Shown: positions 18,442-28,667, counted from the first letter of the stretch. The stretch is 64,000 nucleotides of DNA from Bacteroidota bacterium (GCA_003389385.1 QQVM01000012.1:62001-126000); one strand, 5' to 3'. Translations and numbers: made by a program. The notes: generated from the letters alone by a model not told the origin.

Positions 18442-18458
18442 GTTTTCCGCTCTTTCAT

Positions 18459-19370
18459 TCAGCTTTGCATGATTTTCCAGGCCATTATTTTCCTGTCATC
18501 TCCGGCAGATAAAAGCAGATTGTCTGACTTAAGCCAAAGCAGCGTATTCACACTGTGAATATGACCTCCACATTTTTCCAGATCTATTCTGATCAAAAAA
18601 TCAGCCTGCTCTGAATCCCATATCTTAATTGTTTTATCCCTGCTTGCAGAGGCGAAAAATTTGCAATCGGGTGAAAACACAATGCTATAGACGGCATAAT
18701 TGTGAGCCGGGATTGAGTGAAGTAGCTTTTTATCATTTGCATTCCAAATCCTGATCATAGCGTCACGACCACCACTGATGAGCCAGGGTTTGAATGGATG
18801 ATAGCAAACGGTATTGACAGACATTTCATGGGCGGAGAAGGTATTCTTCAAAACAAATGTTTCAGCATCCAAAATTCTGATCTGGCCGTCACCACAGGCA
18901 AGAGCGATTTCACCAAGATCTTTGTGTAAAGTTGCTGATCTGATTTTCTCATCGCAATACTTCTGAGAAAATACCAGTGAGAAGTCATCAAAGTTCCATA
19001 CAGCGAAGAAACCATCGGCGCCTGTTGTAAAAATACGATTGGCATTTTCATCTATCATGATGCTGAAGACACTCTTAGTATGAACCCTGAGATTTCTTGT
19101 TTGCTTTCCTTGCTGAAGGTCAACTACCAACATAGAACCGTTCGAATCACCAATCAGAAGTTGTCTTTTATCAGGGCTTAACTTCAGAGAATATATTGTG
19201 TATCTGGCATTCACAAATCCCCTGGCTTCAGTTTCGGAAAGAAGGCCCCAGTCGGCCACGAGCTTGTCACCACCTGCTGAAAAAAAATGACCTGATTGCA
19301 CACTTTCTTCGAGGGCATAAACCGGGGCATCATGTCCTGAGAACACCCTTACTCTTTCTGCTTGTATCAA
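18459..19370 (-). CDS. WD40-repeat beta-propeller protein
   Basis: About 303 residues forming a seven-bladed WD40 propeller. Typical blade ends are FAVWNFDD, IRIWNANDKK, IKIWDSEQ and IMAWKI, with GH or AH at the blade starts. There is no signal peptide, so it acts in the cytoplasm, presumably as a protein scaffold. I prefer the TTG start at 19370, which gives the M-x-x-E...FSGHDAPVYAL opening of bacterial WD40 proteins; the ATG at 19424 would overlap the upstream radical SAM gene by 37 bases and add a non-family segment. It is probably co-transcribed with that gene. Confidence 0.85.
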   Translation of the reverse strand: MIQAERVRVFSGHDAPVYALEESVQSGHFFSAGGDKLVADWGLLSETEARGFVNARYTIYSLKLSPDKRQLLIGDSNGSMLVVDLQQGKQTRNLRVHTKSVFSIMIDENANRIFTTGADGFFAVWNFDDFSLVFSQKYCDEKIRSATLHKDLGEIALACGDGQIRILDAETFVLKNTFSAHEMSVNTVCYHPFKPWLISGGRDAMIRIWNANDKKLLHSIPAHNYAVYSIVFSPDCKFFASASRDKTIKIWDSEQADFLIRIDLEKCGGHIHSVNTLLWLKSDNLLLSAGDDRKIMAWKIMQS

Positions 19371-19387
19371 TACCTTTAGATTAGATT

Positions 19388-20422
19388 TTAAACTTCCGCC
19401 CAAATGCGTGTACCCTCTGTGCAATTACGACAAATTTCAATTTCATTTCTGTTTTTAAGGAGATTATTCCTGAATTTTCGGTACTGTTCCCCTTGCCAGA
19501 TTTCTTTGAAACTCTCATACTTCAGATTTCCCATTACGTGCTTGGCATCCTTGTCAAAACAACAGGGAACAAGCGATCCATCCCAGGTAATTACACAAGA
19601 ATGCCATAATTTCCAACAACGATTTTCCAATCGGTTTTTTATTGTGAAATTCCCTGTATCATTCTGTTCATATCTGGCAAAATCTTTATTCTTGGGAATA
19701 AGTTCATTCCCATTACTGAAATCGTAAACCTGAGCTGTTTTAAATACAACTTTATCTACGTTTAATTCTTTCCCGAGCTTTTTCATTTCTGAAATTTCAT
19801 GCTCATTATGCTTGAAAATGATAAACTGTAAAATCAGAAATGGGCTTGCAGAACTGATTTTTCCCTTCCATGAATTGATGTTTCTGACACCCTGCAGTAC
19901 TTTTTCAAGTTCACCTCCTATCCTGTATTTTTCATAGCTGCCCTGTGTGGTACCGTCAATGGAAACTATCAGTCTGTCAATTCCGCTTTCAACTGTTTTT
20001 CTTGCACATTCTTCATCAAGAAAGTGAGCATTAGTAGACGTTGCCACATATATTTTCCGGGACTTGGCATAGCGAATCATTTCAAAAAGATCCTTGTTCA
20101 AGAATGGCTCCCCTTGAAAGTACAAAGTCAGATAGAATAAACTGTCTTTGATCTGGTCGAGGACTGATTTAAACAAATTCAGATTCAGCATTCCGGTTGG
20201 ACGGGAAAAAGATCTGAGTCCGCTTGGACATTCCGGACATCTGAGATTGCAGGATGTGGTAGGTTCGATAGAAACTGCCGAAGGCATTGATGGATGCCAT
20301 GAATTTCTTCTCACTCCTGAAAAATGATAGCTGAGATATACTCCTAAGAGGTTTCGCAGTCGTTTGAAATTTAACTTCGACAGCAGATTGATCCGGTCTC
20401 TGAAAGCAGTAGTCATTTTCAA
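19388..20422 (-). CDS. Radical SAM / SPASM domain protein
   Basis: 344 residues. C58, C62 and C65 (CNLRCPEC) bind the SAM-cleaving [4Fe-4S] cluster; the TIM-barrel follows with FQGEPFLNKD and SIDGTTQGSYEKYRIGG. After residue ~260 a SPASM region holds further cysteines (NRCWKLWHSC, LVPCCFDKD, and CRNCTEG at the end) that bind auxiliary clusters. Such enzymes modify peptides, proteins or carbohydrates. No precursor peptide gene is visible next to it. The N-terminal ~50 residues are basic. The next gene is a WD40 protein, with the two starting almost end to end. Confidence 0.9.
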   Translation of the reverse strand: MKMTTAFRDRINLLSKLNFKRLRNLLGVYLSYHFSGVRRNSWHPSMPSAVSIEPTTSCNLRCPECPSGLRSFSRPTGMLNLNLFKSVLDQIKDSLFYLTLYFQGEPFLNKDLFEMIRYAKSRKIYVATSTNAHFLDEECARKTVESGIDRLIVSIDGTTQGSYEKYRIGGELEKVLQGVRNINSWKGKISSASPFLILQFIIFKHNEHEISEMKKLGKELNVDKVVFKTAQVYDFSNGNELIPKNKDFARYEQNDTGNFTIKNRLENRCWKLWHSCVITWDGSLVPCCFDKDAKHVMGNLKYESFKEIWQGEQYRKFRNNLLKNRNEIEICRNCTEGTRIWAEV

Positions 20423-20585
20423 GCATAAAGATGAGGATAATTTTTCTCTGCAAGAGCGTAACCTTGCAGTAATTCATAGGAAGATTTGAATTGTTTTACA
20501 GGAATTAATTGTTAATAATTAGAATGATTGAAGAAAATTTCAAATTAGAAGCAACTTATATTTATCAACTCAAATAAAAATTTTT

Positions 20586-23500
20586 ATGAGGGAAATTCTA
20601 TCAATCTTTATTCTTTCACTGGCTATCACCAGAGTCAATGCTCAGGACAATTGCGCAAGCGCGGTCAATCTTTGCGCCAACACACTTTTAAGCAGAACAA
20701 CCCAAGGTGCTACTGCAGACCCTTCTGATCCGGCAATCTCCTGCGGCGACAATACTGTAAACAACAGCGTATGGTTTACAGTGATTGGCATCAACAATGG
20801 CAATACGACCATTACAGTAACTAACATTGACAACAATCCCGGCCTGGAAATGGAGGTATATACAGGATCTTGCGGTTCATTAGTCCCTTTGGGAATTTGC
20901 GCAAGCGGAAGTTCAGCCACTGGAAGGCAGATGAGCATGACATTTCCTACAAACCCGGGGGTGACTTACTACATTATGGTGGATGGCACATCCGGTAATC
21001 AGGAAACCTTCAACATCATCGCCAATGCCACCAACAATTCAATAGTAGCAAGGCCTGATGCTAACTTCAGCACGAACATCTCCTACGGCTGTGCTCCCAT
21101 CACAGCTGATCTGTACAACACGACAGTGCTGTACGGAGGGAATAATATCACCTATGAATGGAGAATTAACACCGGCCCTTACATTCCAGCCAGCGGAGCT
21201 GACACATCCATTACATTCAACACTGCTGGAGTGTACAATGTGACATTAAGGGTTTGTAACACCGAATGCGGTTGCAAAACAGTTACACAGGAAATCATTG
21301 TCCAGGATCTTTTCCCTTCCATCATTTACAACCCTGTAAATTCCTGCACGGGCGTAAACATCAATTTTTCGGGCGCAGCTGTAGTCCTGCCTGATCCTCC
21401 TTACATAAACCCCAACGTCACAAGCTGGGAATGGGACTTTGGTGATCCAGCATCTGGAGCGAGCAATACAGCTTCCGGCCAGAATGTGAGTCATACTTTT
21501 TCAAACACAGGAACTTCATTTCAGGTTACCCTTGTTGTCAACGGAACCTGCGGTCCAGACACAGCAAGAACCACAATCAACTTTCGCCCTCCCATCACCG
21601 CAAGCGCGGGATCCGATAGAGATGTTTGCGAGGGAACTCCACTCGTTTTAGCCGGTACGGCTCCAGGCTCAATTAATCCGGTTACATATAACTGGACGGG
21701 ACCAGGAACTTTCTCCTGCAATCCATGTCAGTCTCCAAGTGTAACCGGGCTCACTCCCGGTGGACCTTATACATACAATCTCAGTGTAACAGACGGAGGT
21801 GGTTGTACCGCTACATCCTCCGTAAACATCATTGTGAACCCTAGACCCTCTGTCAGTGCCGGTCCTGATCTGACAGTTTGTAATTACAGTACTGTTGCGC
21901 TCAATGCGACACCTTCAGGAGGTACTCCTCCGTATGTAGCTTACAACTGGACTCCGACTACAGGCCTTAGCAGTGCAACTATTCAAAATCCTGTTGCCAG
22001 CATCACGGGCAATGTGACTTACTGTGTTACTGTAAGAGATTCCCTGAATTGCACCTCTGTACCAAGCTGTAAATTTATCAATGTATACCCAAGACCTACA
22101 ATTTCCTCTTCGAATCCAGCTTTATGCGCCACAGATCCGAATCTGCAAAACACATTTACGGTGAATGGAGCAGGACCTGGTTCGACTTATTCCTGGACAA
22201 CTTCGCCGAGTTATTCGCTGATTACCTCAGCCAATGCAGATTCATCGTCAATCACAGCTACATTCCCAAGCGGCGTAACCGGAACATACACCTTTACAAC
22301 TATTGTGGTAGACGGAGTGACAAGCTGCCGTGACACTGTAACAAGAATATTCAACGTTGTTTCCGGACTGAACATGTCTGTGAGCGGACCTGATGTGACA
22401 TGCCGGGGAGATTCTGTGACACTGACTGCTAACGGAGCTTCCACTGTCACCTGGACAGCTAATCCGGCCTATGCATTTTCAAATCCGAATCAGGCAACTC
22501 AGATTGTAGCACCAATGTCTACCACTGTGTTTACAATCACCGGATCGGTTGGCTCTTGTAGTCAAATGATAACAGATACATTGGTTGTAAACCCCAAACC
22601 GAATATCGCTGCCTCTCCGATACCTACAATCTGCGGCTGCGGAACCGTTTCACTTAACGGCACAGGCAGTACTCCCGGGATGATTTACAGTTGGACAAGC
22701 GCTTCAGGCGGCTTGATTACCTCGCCTTCTTCACTCGTAACAAGCGCTGCACGTTGCAGCAGTGACGTATTCACTCTAAGGGTGACCGATACATCCACAA
22801 ATTGTTTCCGTGACAGCTCTGTAACATTCACATCCATACAAATTCCTGCCGCGGTGGCTAATGTCACACCTGACATTATTTGCAACGGCACAAGCACCGT
22901 AGTGAATCTGGACGGAACCGGAAGCAATACCGCACCGGGAACTACATACCACTGGTCGAGCAATAATCCTGGAACCCTTATTACTGATACTACAGCTATG
23001 GTGACTACTGCTACAATCAGCACATCAACTGTGTTCTATTTAAGGATTACTGACAGCTTTGGCTGCGACTCACTTGTAACAGACACAGTGTTTATTCATC
23101 CGATGCCGACTATCACAACAAACAATCCTTATCTCTGCACCAGCGACCCAGTTCTTGAATCGCTCATCAGTATCACAGGTGCTGCACCTAGTTCCGTTTA
23201 CACCTGGACTAATGTACCAGCTTGTACCTCTCCTAATTTTGCAAACAGTGATTCGCAAAACTTTGACTTTGCATCATGTGGCGCAGGCACATATGTTTTT
23301 GATGTTGAGGTGACGGATGGCAACACGGGTTGTGTGACCAACCTTTCTCAAACAATTACGGTTGTAACAGGAGTTACATTGGTGGTTTCCAATGACACAA
23401 CCATTTGCGAAGGCGGAGTAGTAAATCTCAATGCCAGCGGAGCCAACTCCTATGGCTGGTCGAACGGAGCAACATCAGCTTCAATTAGTCTGCCTTCGCT

Positions 23501-25595
23501 CACAGCTACTGGTTCGCCATATAGTTATACTGTAACAGGCACCATCGGCTCATGTATGGCTTCGCGAACAATCAATGTCATTGTAAACCCTGTTCCAGCC
23601 ACTACAGTTATTGCAGGACCATCCACAGTTTGCAGATACGATTCGCTGGTTATTTACAATGTAAATCCTGTGATGGGTAATTATACCTGGACAATTAACG
23701 GAGGAACGATAACTAATGGTCAAAATACTAACGAAGTAACCGTAACCTGGGGTACTGCCGGGCCGGGAAGCCTGACTGTCATTGACACAAACAGCTTCGG
23801 TTGCGCGGGACCGCTTAGAACCATTTCAGTTACAGTGAATCCGGTCCCGGATTCTTCGCTCGCAATCAACGGCCCTACTACAGTATGTGCCACGGATAAC
23901 GTGACTTATTCTGTAGTTTCAACCGCAGGATCTACGTACAACTGGACTGTTGCCGGAGGAAACATCAATGGAAGTCCGGTTGGAACTTCAATCAATGTTA
24001 CCTGGCCATCAAACGGCAGCGGGACAGTAACTGTTCAGGAAGTAAACGCTGTAAACTGTATCGGTCCGATTATTCAGAATAATATCACGATCAACCCAAG
24101 ACCAGCGGCTCCTGTAGCAAGCGGAATTCAGCTTGTATGCAACAATACCACTCACGATTATTCCGTTCCATTCACTGCTGGTTCAACTTACAACTGGATA
24201 ATCAGCGGTGGAAACAGCAATCCTTCCTCGAACACCGATACAAATAGCGTATACTGGACTACAGCAGGAGCCATGATGGTAAGTGTAAGCGAAACCAACT
24301 TATACGGTTGTACCGGGGACACCACAGATCACCCAGTACAGGTATCGGGTATTCCTGACGCGATTATCACACCGGACTCCGCAGTGGTTTGTCAGCTCAG
24401 CACAATCCTGATCAACGGTACGGCAATTAACGGAACCGTAAACTGGATTACCAATGGAGGCGGAACTTTCAACGACCCTACACTTGCAACACCAGTATAT
24501 TCTCCATTGCCTAGTGATCTTGGTTACTATGACCTTCACATGATCGTGAGCAATGCTCCATGTCCGGATGACACTGCTAAGATTGTGATGCTTGTAAATC
24601 CGAATCCGGTAGTTACGGTAACAGGAACACAAGCAACTATATGCTACGGTGAAACTGATACTCTCACGGCAACCGGAGGCGGCACTTACATGTGGACGCC
24701 GGGGAACTATACCACACCAGTCATTATGGTTACGCCTACCATGCTTACAACTTATGTTGTAGCTGTGACCAACAGCTTTAATTGTACTACGCTGGATTCT
24801 TTTACAGTGGCCGTGAACCCGGCTGGAGTTCCCTATGCAGGTATCGACCAGCTGCTTTGCAAAAATGATAACGCATCATTAGCAGGTACACAACAAGGTG
24901 GTGGCGGCTTCCTCTGGTCAACTCTTGGAGACGGCCAGTTCCTGCCTTCTGTAACAGACCCTATGGCTACCTATGTCCCAGGAACTGCAGACACCAGCAG
25001 CGGCTCTGCCACTCTCGTTCTAACAACAACCGGATTCTGTCTGAATCTCACTGATACAATGATATTGTCCATTGTAGATGCGCCGATATTGGACGCCGGT
25101 CCGGATCTGATTATAACATCTGCTCCGGGATATTTATCCTCCATTCCGTTGAAGCCGGTTCTGTTTAATGCTCCCGGAGTGGTCTGGACCACTTCAGGTA
25201 CAGGTTATTTCATACCAAACAATACAACACTGAATGCGAAGTATGTTCCAAGTAATGAGGATTATGACTTAGATTCACTCGTCATTACAGCCAGCAACAC
25301 AGGAGGGTGTATGACGGTAACAGATTTCTTTGTAATTGACTTTGTACCGCTTGTTGTGCCAAACGTGTTCACGCCTTATCCTGGCTCACCCGGACTGAAC
25401 GACTATTTCTACATTCCAAATCTCCCTGCCGGCAGCCGTCTTAAAATATTCGACCGTTGGGGACTGGTTATATTCAGCAGTAATGACTACCTGAACAACT
25501 GGGATGCGGAAGGCCTTAAATCAGATATATATTATTATGTACTTGAAAGCGGTAACAGAGAATATAAAGGATGGGTGCAGGTTTTGTTTGAATAA
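20586..25595 (+). CDS. Giant PKD/Ig-like surface protein with gliding-motility (T9SS type B) C-terminus
   Basis: 1669 residues. Signal peptide (1-19), then a pre-peptidase-C-like beta-sandwich (about 20-150, GLEMEVYTGSCG and GVTYYIMVDG), a PKD domain (about 155-235), a second PKD domain (WEWDFGDPASG, SHTFSNTG), then some 12-14 Ig/PKD-like modules of ~85 residues with repeated GxxxYxWT and VNPxP linkers. The last ~85 residues (VPNVFTP... KIFDRWGLVIF... KGWVQV) are the gliding-motility-associated sorting domain of the T9SS type B (CHU_C) class. It probably acts as a cell-surface adhesin; no enzyme domain was found. Serine, threonine, glycine and asparagine are strongly enriched. Confidence 0.9.
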   Translation: MREILSIFILSLAITRVNAQDNCASAVNLCANTLLSRTTQGATADPSDPAISCGDNTVNNSVWFTVIGINNGNTTITVTNIDNNPGLEMEVYTGSCGSLVPLGICASGSSATGRQMSMTFPTNPGVTYYIMVDGTSGNQETFNIIANATNNSIVARPDANFSTNISYGCAPITADLYNTTVLYGGNNITYEWRINTGPYIPASGADTSITFNTAGVYNVTLRVCNTECGCKTVTQEIIVQDLFPSIIYNPVNSCTGVNINFSGAAVVLPDPPYINPNVTSWEWDFGDPASGASNTASGQNVSHTFSNTGTSFQVTLVVNGTCGPDTARTTINFRPPITASAGSDRDVCEGTPLVLAGTAPGSINPVTYNWTGPGTFSCNPCQSPSVTGLTPGGPYTYNLSVTDGGGCTATSSVNIIVNPRPSVSAGPDLTVCNYSTVALNATPSGGTPPYVAYNWTPTTGLSSATIQNPVASITGNVTYCVTVRDSLNCTSVPSCKFINVYPRPTISSSNPALCATDPNLQNTFTVNGAGPGSTYSWTTSPSYSLITSANADSSSITATFPSGVTGTYTFTTIVVDGVTSCRDTVTRIFNVVSGLNMSVSGPDVTCRGDSVTLTANGASTVTWTANPAYAFSNPNQATQIVAPMSTTVFTITGSVGSCSQMITDTLVVNPKPNIAASPIPTICGCGTVSLNGTGSTPGMIYSWTSASGGLITSPSSLVTSAARCSSDVFTLRVTDTSTNCFRDSSVTFTSIQIPAAVANVTPDIICNGTSTVVNLDGTGSNTAPGTTYHWSSNNPGTLITDTTAMVTTATISTSTVFYLRITDSFGCDSLVTDTVFIHPMPTITTNNPYLCTSDPVLESLISITGAAPSSVYTWTNVPACTSPNFANSDSQNFDFASCGAGTYVFDVEVTDGNTGCVTNLSQTITVVTGVTLVVSNDTTICEGGVVNLNASGANSYGWSNGATSASISLPSLTATGSPYSYTVTGTIGSCMASRTINVIVNPVPATTVIAGPSTVCRYDSLVIYNVNPVMGNYTWTINGGTITNGQNTNEVTVTWGTAGPGSLTVIDTNSFGCAGPLRTISVTVNPVPDSSLAINGPTTVCATDNVTYSVVSTAGSTYNWTVAGGNINGSPVGTSINVTWPSNGSGTVTVQEVNAVNCIGPIIQNNITINPRPAAPVASGIQLVCNNTTHDYSVPFTAGSTYNWIISGGNSNPSSNTDTNSVYWTTAGAMMVSVSETNLYGCTGDTTDHPVQVSGIPDAIITPDSAVVCQLSTILINGTAINGTVNWITNGGGTFNDPTLATPVYSPLPSDLGYYDLHMIVSNAPCPDDTAKIVMLVNPNPVVTVTGTQATICYGETDTLTATGGGTYMWTPGNYTTPVIMVTPTMLTTYVVAVTNSFNCTTLDSFTVAVNPAGVPYAGIDQLLCKNDNASLAGTQQGGGGFLWSTLGDGQFLPSVTDPMATYVPGTADTSSGSATLVLTTTGFCLNLTDTMILSIVDAPILDAGPDLIITSAPGYLSSIPLKPVLFNAPGVVWTTSGTGYFIPNNTTLNAKYVPSNEDYDLDSLVITASNTGGCMTVTDFFVIDFVPLVVPNVFTPYPGSPGLNDYFYIPNLPAGSRLKIFDRWGLVIFSSNDYLNNWDAEGLKSDIYYYVLESGNREYKGWVQVLFE

Positions 25596-25614
25596 ACCAA
25601 AGCACACCGAAAAG

Positions 25615-25650
25615 AAAAAGCCCTGTACTTTCCGGTTCAGGGCTTTTTTA
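25615..25650. terminator. Bidirectional terminator between the giant surface protein and the prenyl synthase
   Basis: AAAGCCCTG (about 25617-25625) pairs with CAGGGCTTT (about 25638-25646) around a 12-base loop. A T run follows on the plus strand and an A run precedes it, giving a T run on the minus strand, so it can serve both converging genes. Confidence 0.85.
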
Positions 25651-25671
25651 ATTCTATTTGTTGTGAAGATA

Positions 25672-26646
25672 TCAGGACTCTCTTACCATAAGGTTCTCAG
25701 CCAAAAGGAAGAATTCCTTTTTATTATTTGCATCCACAGAAATTTCTGACAATGCATTCATGGCTGCATCGAAATAGTTTTCCATTACATTCTCTGCATG
25801 TACTCGAACATTGAGAGAATCAAATATTGAAAGCATAGTTTCCACTTTCTGATCCTGATTCTTTTCCTTTTCATTGAGGAGACGTATTATTTCCCTGCCT
25901 TGCTTTTCACCGCCAAGCTCAAGTGCTTTCAGCACCAGAATTGTTTTTTTCCCGGCCAGGATATCACCACCGGTTTTCTTCCCTGTTTTAACCGCATCAC
26001 CATATAAATCCAGAATATCGTCATGAAGCTGGAAAGCAACACCTAAGTTTTTGCCGAAATCATAGGCAAGATTACATTGCTGTACAGAAGCCCCTGCCAA
26101 TAGGGCCCCGATTTTCATCGAAGCTCCCAGAAGCACTCCCGTTTTCAAGCTTATCATTTCAAGATACTGGGAAATCTTTACTTCATTTATTGATTCAAAA
26201 TTCATGTCCATTTGCTGGCCCTCGCAGACCTGTGTGGCTGTAATAAGGAAATGATCCATTACAGACTCAAGATGTTTTTGCGGCACGGCCATCATGAGCT
26301 GGCAGGACTTTACAAACATCGCATCACCGGAAAGGATGGCGATATCTGGATTCCATTTTACATGTACAGTACTTTGCGCTCTTCGAAGAGGCGCATTGTC
26401 CATAATGTCATCATGCAACAGGGTGAAATTGTGGAAAACTTCTATTCCCAGCGCTGGGCCCAGCACTTCGCAGGAATCGCAGCCGAACATTTCGTTGCTC
26501 ATCATCAGCATTGCCGGCCTGATTCTTTTCCCTCCGAGCGCAAGCATATACCTTACCGGATCGTAAAGCTCTGCGGGATTAGCAGGAAAAGAAAGCCCTG
26601 ACAAACCTCTTTCAATTTCAATCTGATAATGTTTAAAGTTATGCAT
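25672..26646 (-). CDS. Trans-isoprenyl diphosphate synthase (polyprenyl synthetase family)
   Basis: 324 residues. Both aspartate-rich motifs are present: DDIMD at 79-83 (first) and DDILD at 209-213 (second), with GGKRIRP at 38-44 for IPP binding and KTG at about 168. It adds IPP units to an allylic diphosphate in the cytoplasm. F74, five residues before the first motif, would limit chain length, pointing to a short (C15-C20) product, but chain length cannot be read reliably. It is the last gene of a minus-strand run with the sugar epimerase, rmlA and RND exporter. Confidence 0.92.
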   Translation of the reverse strand: MHNFKHYQIEIERGLSGLSFPANPAELYDPVRYMLALGGKRIRPAMLMMSNEMFGCDSCEVLGPALGIEVFHNFTLLHDDIMDNAPLRRAQSTVHVKWNPDIAILSGDAMFVKSCQLMMAVPQKHLESVMDHFLITATQVCEGQQMDMNFESINEVKISQYLEMISLKTGVLLGASMKIGALLAGASVQQCNLAYDFGKNLGVAFQLHDDILDLYGDAVKTGKKTGGDILAGKKTILVLKALELGGEKQGREIIRLLNEKEKNQDQKVETMLSIFDSLNVRVHAENVMENYFDAAMNALSEISVDANNKKEFFLLAENLMVRES

Positions 26647-26678
26647 CAGGACAGAGAATGCAATGCGTTAAAGTTTTG

Positions 26679-27620
26679 TCAGGAAATGACAAACTGATTG
26701 CTCTTGATTATTTTCAGGAGTCCGCTTTCAAGATCTGTGAAATCACGGTTAAGCAGCTCCTTCATTTTTGTAACATCTGGTTTTCTTCTTGTCATGTCTC
26801 CTTCTTTCAAAGAGGGAAGATGCACAATCTTGGATTTCGACTGAGTTACATCTATGATCACCCGAGCCAGATCGAGAATTGTAATTTCCTGGTCAGTACC
26901 AATATTGGCCACATCATTCAGAACAAGGTTTTCATAAAATGCCCGGCAAGTTGCGTCAAGATGATCTTCTATGTAACAGAAGGTCCTGGTTTGGCTGCCA
27001 TCTCCGTAAATAGTGATGTCTTTATCCTTAAGAGCTGCCGTTAGAAATTTTGTGATGACAAAATCCGCGCTTTGTTTTGGTCCGTAGGTATTAAAAAGAC
27101 GGAAAATTGTAAAGTCAAGATCGAATTCTCTTTTGAAAGATCGGAGATAGGCTTCACCCACATTTTTCACTATCGCGTATGGGAGACGGCTGTTCAGTGG
27201 AGTTGTATGCTCATTTTGTGGGTACTCAACCGGTTCGCCGTAAACTTCAGATGAGGAAGTGTAAAACACTCTTTTCACTCCGGTATTTTTAGATAAACTG
27301 AGAATATTATTAATTCCCTGAATGTCTGTAAGAACCATCACAGGATTAGCAAGAGTCCTTTTTACTCCGACTACAGCCGCATAATGGAAAACATAATCAA
27401 AGCGGTAGGCCAGAAAAATACTGGAAATATCATTCAGATCGTTCACATCAGCTTTGATAAACTTTACGTTTTGATGGACTGATCTTGGAATTTTACTCTG
27501 ATTGCTGGTCAGCAGGTTGTCTACGATGACTACATAATTCTCAGGATTTGAGGAAAGTCTTTCCGCCAAACTGCTTCCGATGAATCCGGCACCGCCTGTG
27601 ATTAAAATTTTACGGGTCAT
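26679..27620 (-). CDS. NAD-dependent sugar epimerase/dehydratase
   Basis: 313 residues of the extended SDR family. TGGAGFIGSS (8-17) is the NAD-binding motif, SSSEVYGEP (122-130) holds the active-site serine, and Y148-x-x-x-K152 is the catalytic pair. RLFNTYGP and the later GDGSQTRTFCYIEDHLDA motif are characteristic of UDP-sugar epimerases and UDP-glucuronate decarboxylases. The exact nucleotide sugar cannot be fixed from sequence. With rmlA 124 bases upstream it fits surface polysaccharide or lipopolysaccharide precursor supply. Confidence 0.88.
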   Translation of the reverse strand: MTRKILITGGAGFIGSSLAERLSSNPENYVVIVDNLLTSNQSKIPRSVHQNVKFIKADVNDLNDISSIFLAYRFDYVFHYAAVVGVKRTLANPVMVLTDIQGINNILSLSKNTGVKRVFYTSSSEVYGEPVEYPQNEHTTPLNSRLPYAIVKNVGEAYLRSFKREFDLDFTIFRLFNTYGPKQSADFVITKFLTAALKDKDITIYGDGSQTRTFCYIEDHLDATCRAFYENLVLNDVANIGTDQEITILDLARVIIDVTQSKSKIVHLPSLKEGDMTRRKPDVTKMKELLNRDFTDLESGLLKIIKSNQFVIS

Positions 27621-27646
27621 ATACGCTAAGATGAATCATGAAAATC

Positions 27647-27666
27647 AATGCCTAAAGATTGGCATT
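27647..27666. repeat. Inverted repeat between rmlA and the epimerase gene
   Basis: AATGCC (27647-27652), 8-base loop, GGCATT (27661-27666). On the minus strand the stem is followed by GATTTTC, so it may be a weak terminator after rmlA; it could instead be an operator for the epimerase gene, whose ATG lies about 27 bases downstream. Confidence 0.35.
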
Positions 27667-27744
27667 TATTCAGAATGCAAGATACAGATTACATCAATGC
27701 TGTTCAAGTGTTGGCTAATGAGGGATTTCCGGAGATTAATTGCT

Positions 27745-28605
27745 TTAGTCCAGTAAAGAAAGCAGGTATTTTCCGTATCCGCTCTTGGTAAGATCCTTTG
27801 CCAACATTCTTAATTGATCTGCATTGATAAAGTTCATTTCAAAAGCGATTTCTTCTATGCAGCCGATTTTAAGTCCTTGTCTCTCCTCAATGACCTGTAC
27901 AAATTGGGCAGCCTGCATCAATGAAGAAAATGTTCCCGTGTCGAGCCATGCAGTGCCTTTGTCCAGTATTCCTACCTTCAGTCGTCCAAGCTTAAGATAT
28001 TCTCTGTTTACGTCAGTAATCTCGTATTCTCCTCGTGCGCTTGGTTTCAACTTTGCCGCAATATCAATTACGGAATTGTCATAGAAATACAAACCGGGCA
28101 CAGCGTAATTGGACTTGGGCTGTGAAGGCTTTTCTTCTATGCTGATCGCATTGTTGTCATTGTCGAATTCAACCACACCATATCGCTCAGGATCCTTGAC
28201 ATGATATGCAAACACAACACCACCATCAGGATCAACATTTTGGCGAAGCAGCTGGTTAAGGCCTGTCCCGTAAAAAATATTATCGCCTAATATCAGGGCC
28301 ACCTTGTCATTGCCGATAAAATCTCTTCCAATTACAAAAGCCTGAGCGAGTCCGTTGGGAATTTCCTGTTCTGCATATTCGAACCTGCATCCGAGTGATG
28401 ATCCGTCACCCAATAGCCTCCTGAAGTGCGGAAGGTCATGAGGCGTAGAAATGATGAGAATTTCATTGATCCCGGCCATCATCAACACTGATAGCGGATA
28501 ATAAATCATCGGCTTGTCATAGACTGGCATCAGTTGCTTGCTCATCGCCAAAGTGAGCGGATGTAATCTTGTGCCGGAACCTCCGGCCAGGATAATGCCC
28601 TTCAT
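27745..28605 (-). CDS. rmlA: Glucose-1-phosphate thymidylyltransferase
   Basis: 286 residues. Makes dTDP-glucose from dTTP and glucose 1-phosphate, the first step towards dTDP-rhamnose and other dTDP-sugars for surface glycans. [11 protein letters not shown] (nucleotide binding), [18 protein letters not shown] and the [19 protein letters not shown] segment are near-identical to the RmlA/RfbA consensus; length is normal. rmlB, rmlC and rmlD are not in this window, although the downstream epimerase might supply one step of a different dTDP-sugar route. Confidence 0.95.
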   Translation of the reverse strand: MKGIILAGGSGTRLHPLTLAMSKQLMPVYDKPMIYYPLSVLMMAGINEILIISTPHDLPHFRRLLGDGSSLGCRFEYAEQEIPNGLAQAFVIGRDFIGNDKVALILGDNIFYGTGLNQLLRQNVDPDGGVVFAYHVKDPERYGVVEFDNDNNAISIEEKPSQPKSNYAVPGLYFYDNSVIDIAAKLKPSARGEYEITDVNREYLKLGRLKVGILDKGTAWLDTGTFSSLMQAAQFVQVIEERQGLKIGCIEEIAFEMNFINADQLRMLAKDLTKSGYGKYLLSLLD

Positions 28606-28667
28606 CGAATCAGTGTTTTATTGCGATTGTATTGTTTATAATCATTCTTCAGTTCATTACAGAAGAC

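Larger units (their letters stand above)
18155..18458. other. Untranslated stretch, possible long 3' UTR or small RNA
   Basis: About 300 bases without a coding frame between convergent genes. It contains an 8-bp perfect inverted repeat (18311-18331), a short possible stem CGCCT/AGGTG near 18346-18366, three closely spaced TTAAGTT-like repeats (about 18373-18394), and ends in a strong terminator at 18412-18441. A small RNA would explain the distance of the terminator from the last gene, but no good Bacteroidota promoter was found inside. Confidence 0.3.

Noticed and set aside
20586-25595. Frameshift or fusion of several genes in the 1669-residue protein
   Set aside because: The frame is continuous, modules repeat regularly, and signal peptide and sorting domain are at the expected ends.
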